Shown here one piece after another: positions 14,075 to 21,308 of a DNA stretch of 64,000 bases. The notes below the pieces were generated by a model. That model did no database searches. It had not been told where the DNA came from and was given only the letters and a program-made list of their open reading frames with translations. The stretch comes from Micromonospora haikouensis (lineage in GTDB: Bacteria; Actinomycetota; Actinomycetes; Mycobacteriales; Micromonosporaceae): NCBI RefSeq assembly GCF_900091595.1, contig NZ_FMCW01000026.1, positions 62,001 to 126,000 on the forward strand. The letters are read 5' to 3'. Position 1 is the first letter of the stretch. Every line of letters starts with the position of its first letter. Position numbers and translations under genes: made by a program.

Positions 14075-16653
14075 GCCCACCCGGTCGCCGCCACCGCACC
14101 CCGGCCCGGCTGCGCCTGGCCGTCGGCGTCGCGCTGCTCGCCGTACCCCTGCTGGTCGCCGTGGTGGGGCCGGCCCTGGCCGGCGACGCGGCGCCGCGCG
14201 GCCGGCCGTTCGACCCGGGCGGCGCGTTCGGCACCGACTTCGTGGGGCGCGACGTGCTGCGCCAGGTGCTGCTCGGCGGGCGCTCCGTGGTCGGCGTGGC
14301 GCTCGCCGCGACCGCCCTGGCGTACCTGGTGGGGGTGCCGCTGGGGCTGCTGGCCGCGCTGACCCGCCGCCGGTGGCTCGACGAGCTGGTCATGCGCCCG
14401 CTGGACCTGCTGCTCGCCGTGCCGTCGCTGATCCTGCTGATCCTGCTGGCGGCCACCGCGCCGCGCGGGCCGGCCACCCTCGTCGGCATCGTCGCGGTGA
14501 TCGGCCTGCCCGAGGTCGCCCGGATCAGCCGCGCCGCGGCGCTTCCGCTGGCGCACGGCCCCGCCATGGAGGCGATGCGGCTGTACCGGGAGACGTGGTG
14601 GCGGCGCGCCGTCGGCCACGTCGTGACCGGCAGCCGCCGGGTGCTGCTCGCCGACGCGGGCGTGCGGTTCATCGGCGCGCTGTACCTCGTCGCCACGGCC
14701 AGCTTCCTCGGCGTCGGCGTCGCCCCCGACGCCGCCGACTGGGCGGTCATGGTGGACCGCAACCGCGCCGGCCTGCTGCTGCAACCCTGGTCGGTGCTGG
14801 TGCCCGCCGCGCTCCTCGTCGCCCTCGCCGTCGGCGTCAACCTCGTCGCCGACCGGCTGCTCGCCGACCGCGACGCGGCGGCCGGCGAGGGGGCCGCCCG
14901 GGACGCGGGATCCCGGCACGGGGCCGCCCACCGGGACGCGCCCGGGGCACGTGTCCCCGCCGCCCGGGCGCCGCTCGACGACGGGGCCGCCGGCCCGGCC
15001 GTCGCCGCCGGCCCGCCGACGCCGCCGGTGGACGCCTGCGCGGTCCGGGTGGTCGGCCTCGACGCCGAGGTCGCCGGGCGTCGCCTGCTCGCCGGGGTCT
15101 CGTTCACGGTGGCGGCGGGCGAGGTGCTGGCGCTCGTCGGCCGCTCCGGCAGCGGCAAGACCACCGCCGGCCGGGCGCTGCTGGGGGAGGCCGGCCCCGG
15201 CGTGCGGCTCGCCGGCCGGGTGGAGGTGGCCGGCCGTGCCGTGTCCCCGGCGACCCCACCGCCCCCGGGCGTCGTCGGCTACGTCCCGCAGCAGCCGTCG
15301 GCGGCGCTCAACCCCGTCCGCCGGATCGGCGCGGTGCTGCGCGAGGTCGCGCGGCGCCACACCCGGCCGGAGCGGCGGACACCCGGCGGCCCTTCGGGCG
15401 ACGCGGCGGCCCGCGCGACGGTGACCCGGCGGTCGGCGGTGCGCCGGGCGGTGGCCGACGTGCTGGCCCGCGTCGACCTGCCCGCCGACCGGGAGTTCCT
15501 GCGGCGCTTCCCGCACCAGCTCTCCGGCGGCCAGCAGCAGCGCCTCGTCGTCGCCCACGCGCTGCTGGCCAGGGCGCGCGTCCTGGTCGCCGACGAACCG
15601 ACCACCGGGCAGGACAGCCTCACCCGCCGCGACGTCGCCCACGAGCTGCGGACCCTCGCCGACGCCGGGATGGCGGTGGTGCTGCTCAGCCACGACCTGC
15701 ACCTGGTGCGCGCCGTGGCCGACCGGCTGGTCGTCCTGGACGCCGGCGCGGTCGTCGAGGCCGGCCCGGCGGCCGACGTGCTCGCCGCGCCCCGGGACGA
15801 GCGCACGCGCCGCCTGCTCGCCGCCGCCCCGGCCGCGCCGCTCGCCGCCGCCTCTGCCGCCGCAGCACCGGCGCTGCGCGTGGGCGACCTGGTCGCCGCC
15901 CACCGTGCCGGCGCCCGCCGCCGTACCGTGCTGCGCGGCGTCACCACCGCCGTCGCCCCCGGCGGATGCCTCGCCGTGGTCGGCCGCTCCGGCAGCGGCA
16001 AGACGACGCTCGCCCGCTGCGTCGCCGGGCTGCACCCGCCGCGCGGTGGAACCGTCGGCCTCGACGGCCGGCCGCTGGCCGGGACCCTGGACCGGCGAAC
16101 CCGCGCGGACCTCGCCGCCGTCCAGTACGTCTTCCAGGACGCCCGGCCCAGCTTCCACCCCCACCGGTCGGTCCTGGAGCAGGTGTCGAGGGCCGCCGTG
16201 CGGCTGCGCGCCCTGCCGCCGACCCGGGCCCGCGACGCCGCGCGCCGCGCCCTCGGCGAGGTCGGCCTCGCGGCGGACGTCGTCGCGCGCCGCCCCGACC
16301 GGCTCTCCGGCGGCGAGCTGCAACGCGCCGCCCTGGCCCGGGCGCTGCTGGCCGAGCCCCGCGTGGTGATCTGCGACGAGATCACCTCGGGACTGGACAC
16401 GGTCAGCCGGGACCGGATCGTGGCCCTCGTCGACCGGCTGCGCCGCGCCCACGGGCTGGCCCTCGTGGTGATCAGCCACGACCGCGACGTCGTCGCCCGC
16501 CTCGCCGACCACGTCGTCGTCCTGGACGCGGGGCAGGTCGTCGAGGCCGGGCCCGCGTCCGCCCTGCTCACCGCCGCCCGGCACCCGCTGACCCGGGCGC
16601 TGCTGCACCCGTCGGAGACCGGGGCCGGCCCCGTGACCGGCCCGCGGCCGTGA
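14071..16653 (+). CDS. Fused ABC permease plus two ATPase domains (DppC-DppD-DppF-like)
   Basis: The 860-residue protein starts at a GTG overlapping the first permease gene. Residues 1-270 form a DppC-type permease (GTDFVGRDVLRQVLLGGRS, then an EAMRLYRETWWRRAVGHVV coupling loop), and about 271-325 are an Ala/Gly-rich linker. ATPase domain 1 has Walker A GRSGSGKTTAGRAL near 357, signature LSGGQQQRL and Walker B VLVADEPTTG. ATPase domain 2 has Walker A GRSGSGKTTLARC near 637, signature LSGGELQRA and Walker B VVICDEITSG. Thus the second permease and both ATPases, normally three genes, are one polypeptide. With the binding protein and first permease it completes an importer. Confidence 0.9.
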   Translation: MSPPGRRHRTPARLRLAVGVALLAVPLLVAVVGPALAGDAAPRGRPFDPGGAFGTDFVGRDVLRQVLLGGRSVVGVALAATALAYLVGVPLGLLAALTRRRWLDELVMRPLDLLLAVPSLILLILLAATAPRGPATLVGIVAVIGLPEVARISRAAALPLAHGPAMEAMRLYRETWWRRAVGHVVTGSRRVLLADAGVRFIGALYLVATASFLGVGVAPDAADWAVMVDRNRAGLLLQPWSVLVPAALLVALAVGVNLVADRLLADRDAAAGEGAARDAGSRHGAAHRDAPGARVPAARAPLDDGAAGPAVAAGPPTPPVDACAVRVVGLDAEVAGRRLLAGVSFTVAAGEVLALVGRSGSGKTTAGRALLGEAGPGVRLAGRVEVAGRAVSPATPPPPGVVGYVPQQPSAALNPVRRIGAVLREVARRHTRPERRTPGGPSGDAAARATVTRRSAVRRAVADVLARVDLPADREFLRRFPHQLSGGQQQRLVVAHALLARARVLVADEPTTGQDSLTRRDVAHELRTLADAGMAVVLLSHDLHLVRAVADRLVVLDAGAVVEAGPAADVLAAPRDERTRRLLAAAPAAPLAAASAAAAPALRVGDLVAAHRAGARRRTVLRGVTTAVAPGGCLAVVGRSGSGKTTLARCVAGLHPPRGGTVGLDGRPLAGTLDRRTRADLAAVQYVFQDARPSFHPHRSVLEQVSRAAVRLRALPPTRARDAARRALGEVGLAADVVARRPDRLSGGELQRAALARALLAEPRVVICDEITSGLDTVSRDRIVALVDRLRRAHGLALVVISHDRDVVARLADHVVVLDAGQVVEAGPASALLTAARHPLTRALLHPSETGAGPVTGPRP

Positions 16654-16693
16654 TCGTTTCCCGGTCCGGTCCGGGTCGATGCCGGCCGACCCG

Positions 16694-16963
16694 TCAGGCG
16701 GAGTCGGAGCGGCCGGAGGTGGCCGCGACGAGGACGACGCCGACCCCGGCCATCCCCGCCTGCACGACCACGTCGACCAGGCGGAACCCCTGCCCGTTCG
16801 CGCCGGCGAGACGGGCGACGACGCTGCCGGCCAGGGCGGCGACCACACCGACGACGAGGGTGAGCCACAGCGGCGCGGTCGGTCGGCCCGGCACGGCGAG
16901 CCGGCCGAGCGTCCCCACGACGAGCCCGACGACGACGGCGCTGACCAGCGCGGCGACGGTCAC
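16694..16963 (-). CDS. Small GlsB/YeaQ-like membrane protein
   Basis: The 89-residue protein starts at a GTG overlapping the STAS gene stop (GTGA) with GGAG upstream; a GTG six bases earlier is an alternative. Three hydrophobic, Gly-rich helices (VAALVSAVVVGLVVGTLGRL, then LWLTLVVGVVAALAGSVVARL and VVVQAGMAGVGVVLVAA) resemble GlsB/YeaQ/YmgE stress-associated (transglycosylase-associated) membrane proteins. The short C-terminus ends in SGRSDSA. Its function is unknown. Coupling to an anti-sigma antagonist suggests a stress-linked role. It converges with the fused ABC gene. Confidence 0.7.
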   Translation of the reverse strand: MTVAALVSAVVVGLVVGTLGRLAVPGRPTAPLWLTLVVGVVAALAGSVVARLAGANGQGFRLVDVVVQAGMAGVGVVLVAATSGRSDSA

Positions 16964-17415
16964 GCCCACTCCGCCGACCGGCGGGCGCGCCCCTGGCCGG
17001 CCGGTGCCGGGCGACGGCTGCCACCCCCGCCGCCCGGCACGACCGCCCGGCCGACCGGCGGTGCCACCGGACCGGGCCGTTCGGGGGACCCGGTCGCCGC
17101 GTCGCCGACGACGACCGGCAGCACCTGGTCCAGCCGGGCCGACTGCAGGATGCGCCGGATCCGGGGGTTCGGTTCGCGGACGGTGAGCACCCCGTCGGCG
17201 CGGGTCAGCCGCCGGTGCACGTCCAGCAGGAACCCGATGGCGGCGGCGTCGATGTGCCGGCAGGCGGACAGGTCCACCACGATCTGGGCGGGACGCAGCG
17301 CGAGCAGCCGGTCGAACACGGCGCCGGTCTCCGGCAGGCAGGCCAGGTCGAACTCGGTCACGGCCACCTCGACCAGGGGGATCGTGCACTCCCGGCGTGC
17401 CAGCGGCGTCGTCAC
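16960..17415 (-). CDS. STAS domain protein (anti-sigma factor antagonist-like)
   Basis: The 151-residue product starts at a GTG preceded by GGAAGGGG at good spacing. Residues 1-105 form a STAS domain with the strand/helix pattern PAQIVVDLSACRHIDAAAIGFLL, in which the usual phosphorylatable Ser position (D-S-x-G-(I/L) in SpoIIAA) reads IDAAAIG. The Ser is replaced by Ala, so regulation by Ser phosphorylation seems unlikely. The C-terminal 45 residues are Pro/Gly/Arg-rich and disordered-looking. STAS proteins of this size bind anti-sigma kinases. The gene is divergent from the response regulator and coupled to the small membrane protein. Confidence 0.85.
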   Translation of the reverse strand: MTTPLARRECTIPLVEVAVTEFDLACLPETGAVFDRLLALRPAQIVVDLSACRHIDAAAIGFLLDVHRRLTRADGVLTVREPNPRIRRILQSARLDQVLPVVVGDAATGSPERPGPVAPPVGRAVVPGGGGGSRRPAPAGQGRARRSAEWA

Positions 17416-17490
17416 GGCCGTACCCCTTCCTCTCGCCCGACCGGTCCCCGCCACCGTGCCGGCCAGGGTTGGCGGGGACCGCGCGGACGT

Positions 17491-17507
17491 GTGACAGTTG
17501 CGTGACA
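17491..17507 (+). promoter_or_regulatory. GTGACA direct repeat upstream of response regulator
   Basis: GTGACA occurs at 17491-17496 and 17502-17507, an 11-bp period that puts both half-sites on one face of the helix as OmpR/PhoB regulators prefer. It lies 61 bases before the response regulator start and about 76 bases from the divergent STAS start. Autoregulation is plausible but inferred. Confidence 0.45.
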
Positions 17508-17567
17508 AATCCGTCGTACGCGGGACACGGTTGGCCGCCGGGCGACGGCCTTGGGGATGATGCCGTC

Positions 17568-18254
17568 ATGACGGCCGTACTGGTGATCGAGGACGACGAC
17601 CGCATCCGGCTGGCGCTGCTGCTCGCCCTGGAGGACGAGGGTTACGACGCCCGGGGCGCGGCGACCGCCGAGGAGGGGCTGCGCGCCCAGCGCCGCGACC
17701 CGGCCGACTACGTCCTGGTCGACCTGATGCTGCCCGGCCTCGACGGCTTCGAGTGCATCCGCCAGTTGCGCCGCGACGACGACGTGCCGATCGTGGTGGT
17801 GAGCGCCCGCGACGACACCCACGACATCGTCGCCGCCCTGGAGGCCGGCGCGGACGACTACCTGGTCAAACCGGTGGCGATCAAGGAACTCACCGCCCGG
17901 CTGCGGGCCCTGCGCCGTCGCGCCCGCGCCGCCGCCCCGGTCGCCGCCGAGCCGGTGCCGGTCCTGGCGTTCGGCGACCTGGAGGTCAGCCCCGAGGCGG
18001 GCGAGGTACGCCGCGCCGGGCAGCGGGTGCCGGTGACCCGCACCGAGTTCCGGCTGCTGTGCGAGCTGGCCGAGCACGCCGGCCGGGTGCTGTCGCGCCA
18101 GCAACTGCTGCAACGGGTCTGGGGCTACGACACCGGCGACGAGCGGCTGGTCGACGTGCACGTCGGACGGCTGCGGCAGAAGATCGAGTCGGATCCGGCC
18201 AACCCCGAACACCTGGTGACCCTGCGCGGGCTCGGCTACAAGCTGCGCCGATGA
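17568..18254 (+). CDS. OmpR-family response regulator (CseB-like)
   Basis: The 228-residue protein has a receiver domain (MTAVLVIEDDDRIRLALLLA, acidic pair D9/D10, phosphoacceptor D52 in VLVDLMLPGLDGFE, switch Ser in VVVSARD, Lys in DDYLVKPV). A winged-helix DNA-binding domain (about 130-228) follows, with TEFRLLCELAEHAGRVLSRQQLLQRVWGY and a final LVTLRGLGYKLR wing. Gene order with a sensor kinase and a GerMN lipoprotein, and sequence style, resemble the CseB/CseC envelope-stress pair of streptomycetes, although no sigE gene is adjacent. It ends in an ATGA overlap with the kinase. Confidence 0.92.
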   Translation: MTAVLVIEDDDRIRLALLLALEDEGYDARGAATAEEGLRAQRRDPADYVLVDLMLPGLDGFECIRQLRRDDDVPIVVVSARDDTHDIVAALEAGADDYLVKPVAIKELTARLRALRRRARAAAPVAAEPVPVLAFGDLEVSPEAGEVRRAGQRVPVTRTEFRLLCELAEHAGRVLSRQQLLQRVWGYDTGDERLVDVHVGRLRQKIESDPANPEHLVTLRGLGYKLRR

Positions 18255-19630
18255 GCCCGCTGCGCCGCCCGCCCCGGCTCCGCCTCGGCCTGCGCGCCCG
18301 GGTCATGGCCGCGTTCGCCCTGGGCGCGCTGCTGCTGGCCGCGTCGATGGCCCTGATCTCCTACGAGCTGACCCGCCAGTCGCTGATCGACGAGCGGGAA
18401 CGCACCGCCGTGCGGGCCGCGTACTTCGACGCCGCCGTGGTGCGCAGCGGCCTGGACACCGACGCCCCCGACGTGGTGGAGGTGCTGCGGTCGCTGGACA
18501 CCGGCAGTAGCAGGCGGGCCCTGCTGCACCTGGACGGCAGGTGGCACGCCCGCATCGCCGACTCGGGCCTCACCGCCGCCGTCCCGCCGGAGCTGCAACA
18601 GCTCGTCGGCTCGGGGCAGCCGGCCGTGCAGCGGGTCCGCGTCGACGGACAGACCGCCCTGCTGGTCGGGGTGCCGCTGTCCGACTCGGCGACGTACTAC
18701 GAGGTCAACTCGCTGTGGGAGCTGGAACGGACCTTCCAGGCGCTGGCCCTGGCCCTGACAGCGGTGGCCATCCTCGTGGCCGGCTCCGGGGCGGCCCTGG
18801 GCTGGTATGCGACGCGGCACGGGCTGCGCCCCCTCACGGCGGTCGCGGACGCCGCGGAGAAGATCGCCGCCGGTGACGTCACCGCCCGCCTCGACCCGGC
18901 CACCGACCCGGACCTGACCCGGCTTTCCACCTCGTTCAACCACATGGTCGACCAGTTGGCCCGCCGGATCGAGCGGGACCGCCGCTTCGCCGCCGACGTC
19001 AGCCACGAGCTGCGCTCGCCGCTGCAGACCCTCGCCGCGGCGGCCAGCGTCCTGCAGCGGCGGCGGGAACACCACGACGAGCGCACCGCCGTGGCCGCCG
19101 GCCTCGTTGCCGACGAGATCGACCGGTTCCAGCGGCTGGTCAACGACCTCATCGACCTGGCCCGCAGCGACCAGCCCGCCCACCGTGCCCCGGTCGACGT
19201 GGCCGACCTGGCCCGGCGCGCCTGCGCCGGCCACGACCTGCCGCCCACGCTGGTCCGCCTCGCGGCCGGCACCCCGGCCACCTGGCGGGTGGAGCGGCGT
19301 CGCGTCGCGCAGGTGCTGGCCAACCTGCTCGACAACGCGGTGCGCTACGGTGCGGGCCCGGTGGCGGTGCGGCTGTCACGCGACGGCGACACCGGCATCA
19401 TCGAGGTGGACGACGACGGCCCCGGCGTGCCGGTCGAGGACCGGGCCGCCATCTTCGACCGCTTCGTCCGGGGCCGGGCCGCCCACGCCCGGGGCACCGG
19501 CGACGGAACCGGCCTCGGTCTGGCGCTGGTCGCCCAGCACGCCGCCGCCCACGGCGGCACGGCCGGCGTCGACGACCGCCCCGGCGGGGGAGCGCGGTTC
19601 CGGGTGGCCCTGCCGGGGAGCCTCGCGTGA
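18251..19630 (+). CDS. Sensor histidine kinase (CseC-like)
   Basis: The 459-residue kinase has a first membrane helix (about 20-42), an extracytoplasmic sensor region (43-165), and a second helix (about 165-185). A HAMP segment (HGLRPLTAVADAAEKIAAGD) is followed by the H-box FAADVSHELRSPLQTLAA, the N-box VLANLLDNAVRYG, the G1 box IIEVDDDGPGVP and the G2 box GTGLGLALV. The Ser in HELRSP, rather than Thr, is common. It phosphorylates the upstream regulator, with which it overlaps by four bases, and overlaps the downstream lipoprotein gene by GTGA. The signal sensed is unknown; cell-envelope stress would fit the lipoprotein partner. Confidence 0.92.
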   Translation: MSPLRRPPRLRLGLRARVMAAFALGALLLAASMALISYELTRQSLIDERERTAVRAAYFDAAVVRSGLDTDAPDVVEVLRSLDTGSSRRALLHLDGRWHARIADSGLTAAVPPELQQLVGSGQPAVQRVRVDGQTALLVGVPLSDSATYYEVNSLWELERTFQALALALTAVAILVAGSGAALGWYATRHGLRPLTAVADAAEKIAAGDVTARLDPATDPDLTRLSTSFNHMVDQLARRIERDRRFAADVSHELRSPLQTLAAAASVLQRRREHHDERTAVAAGLVADEIDRFQRLVNDLIDLARSDQPAHRAPVDVADLARRACAGHDLPPTLVRLAAGTPATWRVERRRVAQVLANLLDNAVRYGAGPVAVRLSRDGDTGIIEVDDDGPGVPVEDRAAIFDRFVRGRAAHARGTGDGTGLGLALVAQHAAAHGGTAGVDDRPGGGARFRVALPGSLA

Positions 19631-20202
19631 GCCGCCGCGCGGCGCGGGCGCTGCTGTCGGCCCTCGTGGTGGCCTGCACGGTGGCGGCCTGCGGGGTGCC
19701 GGCCGAGGACACGCCCCGGGCCGTCGAGGCCCCACCCGGGCCGTTCCCGTCCCCCGCGACCGTCGACGGCCCCGCGACGGTCGGACCGGTCACCGTGACG
19801 CTGTGCTTCGTGCGGGACGATCGGCTGGTCCCGGTGGACCGGCGGGTGGGCCGCCCCCTCGACGCCGAGGACCAGCTGCGGGACCTGCTCGCCGGACCCA
19901 GCGCCGTCGAGCGGGACAGCGGTCTGACCAGCGCGTTGCCGGGGGCGATCGGCGCCGGCGTGGTGGGCGTCGCCGACGGCCAGGCACGCGTACGGGTCGA
20001 CGGGACCGGCGACGACACCGGCCGCAGCGACGAGGTGCTCGCGTTCGGTCAGATCGTCTGCACGCTGGCCGCCCGCGACGACGTCGACGCCGTGGCGTTC
20101 CTGCGTGACGGCCGCCCCCTCGGGGTGCCGCGCGCGGACGGCTCGCTGTCGGCCCAGCCGCTGACCCCCGCCGACTACGCCGCGCTGACCGCGATCCGCT
20201 GA
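19627..20202 (+). CDS. GerMN-domain lipoprotein
   Basis: The 191-residue product starts at a GTG overlapping the kinase stop. The N-terminus (VSRRAARALLSALVVACTVA) is a signal peptide followed by a lipobox near residue 21-23 (VAAC), giving a surface lipoprotein. Residues about 50-170 form a GerMN (sporulation/spore germination) domain: TVTLCFVRDDRLVPVDR, LRDLLAGPSAVERDSGLTSALP, then a beta-rich C-terminus with DEVLAFGQIVCTLAARDDVDAV. Similar domains occur in LpqB and in lipoproteins that tune neighbouring sensor kinases. Tight coupling suggests it modulates the CseC-like kinase (inference). Confidence 0.85.
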   Translation: MSRRAARALLSALVVACTVAACGVPAEDTPRAVEAPPGPFPSPATVDGPATVGPVTVTLCFVRDDRLVPVDRRVGRPLDAEDQLRDLLAGPSAVERDSGLTSALPGAIGAGVVGVADGQARVRVDGTGDDTGRSDEVLAFGQIVCTLAARDDVDAVAFLRDGRPLGVPRADGSLSAQPLTPADYAALTAIR

Positions 20203-20375
20203 CCGTCGGCCCCGCTGGCCGTCGCATGTGGACGGTGGAGTGTGGACGGTCACTGTCGTCGAGTTCTGCGTGTCTTCTGCGTGGTGCCCCGCCCGGCGCG
20301 CCGGTTGGATCGACGTTGCCCGCCAGACAGCGTCGCGGCGTCGGCCGCCGACCGCACCCCGAAAGGACCAGATTC

Positions 20376-21260
20376 GTGTCACTGCTCCATGCGTGCAGAG
20401 GAAGCGGACGGCGGATCAGCGCCCTGTTCGTCGCCCTCGTCATGATGCTCGGCATCGCCACGGTGCCGCAGTCGCCCGCCCACGCCCAACCCGGCGACAG
20501 TCTGTCGATCATCGACTGGAACATCTCCAGGATCACCGACGGCGGCGACGTCCACGAGAGCCGCTACTTCAACATGATCGCCGCCATCCACACCTACAGC
20601 GGCAACTACATCGCCAACGAGGTGATGCAGACCAACGGCAACTACCGCGCCATGATCCAGGTGCGGGTGCTGGACACCAACAACGCCCACCTGGTCTCGC
20701 TCTACTTCTGGGCCGACAACCTGTACCTGGCGGCGTGGTACTCCCCGACGAACAACCGGCACTACCTGTTCAGCCAGGGTGACCGGTGGCGGAACGTCGT
20801 CAGCGTCCTCGGCCTCGACACCAGCCGGGTCACGGTATACAACATGGACGGCAACTACAACGAGCTGGTGGGGGGCAACTCCCGCAGCACGCTGGTGACG
20901 AACCCACAGCGGATGTACGACAGCCTGCGCACCCTCGGGCGGACCACCACGCTCAACAACGACGTCAGCGCGGCGCTGGTCCAGGCGATCACGATGACCT
21001 CCGAGGCGGCGCGGTACTCCCCGATCCTGGACACCATCCGCTACAACATCCGTTACGCCAACCGCCTGCAGTCCCTGCCGCTCAACGACGACAACGTCTG
21101 GCTGACGACGCACTGGGGCACGGTGTCCGCGTTCGTCCACCGGGTGCTGATGAACCCGTCCGGTCAGATGATCGTGCTCTACGGACGGATCGCCATCACC
21201 ACCCTCGCCGGGCTGATCAGCTGGCTCAAGTGGGTGGAGATCAACGGGTACATCGTCTGA
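20376..21260 (+). CDS. Secreted ribosome-inactivating protein (RIP family)
   Basis: The 294-residue product starts at a GTG with AAAGGA 8 bases upstream; a longer frame from 20226 lacks protein-like content. A signal peptide (VSLLHACRGSGRRISALFVA, cleavage after AHA near residue 38) precedes a RIP N-glycosidase domain. Conserved active-site features are Tyr in NLYLAAWY (Y117), Tyr in GNYNELVGG (Y161) and the helix ITMTSEAARYSPI with catalytic E210 and R213, followed by the conserved Trp region NVWLTTHWGTVSAF. The family removes one adenine from the sarcin-ricin loop of large rRNA. No B-chain/lectin domain is present, so it is type I-like. Bacterial RIPs are uncommon. Export avoids contact with the producer's own ribosomes. 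Confidence 0.85.
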   Translation: MSLLHACRGSGRRISALFVALVMMLGIATVPQSPAHAQPGDSLSIIDWNISRITDGGDVHESRYFNMIAAIHTYSGNYIANEVMQTNGNYRAMIQVRVLDTNNAHLVSLYFWADNLYLAAWYSPTNNRHYLFSQGDRWRNVVSVLGLDTSRVTVYNMDGNYNELVGGNSRSTLVTNPQRMYDSLRTLGRTTTLNNDVSAALVQAITMTSEAARYSPILDTIRYNIRYANRLQSLPLNDDNVWLTTHWGTVSAFVHRVLMNPSGQMIVLYGRIAITTLAGLISWLKWVEINGYIV

Positions 21261-21272
21261 CCCTGGCCGGGC

Positions 21273-21303
21273 CCCTGCGACCCGCCGACGGCGGGTCGCA
21301 GGG
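21273..21303. terminator. Bidirectional terminator hairpin
   Basis: Perfect 14-bp arms (CCCTGCGACCCGCC at 21273-21286 and its complement at 21290-21303) surround a GAC loop. The hairpin sits exactly between the convergent RIP stop and the NB-ARC regulator stop, so it can serve both strands. Confidence 0.8.
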
Positions 21304-21308
21304 TGTCG

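Noticed and set aside
10407..15164. Very long minus-strand open frame (1585 codons) and similar ones at 13321-16848, 38664-41870 and 60197-63046
   Set aside because: They are antisense shadows of well-supported plus-strand genes. Compositions are Arg/Gly/Ala-rich, no domains are recognisable and codon third positions are not GC-biased.
20226..20375. Longer RIP start giving 50 extra N-terminal residues
   Set aside because: The GTG at 20376 has AAAGGA and directly begins a canonical signal peptide; the extension would bury it.
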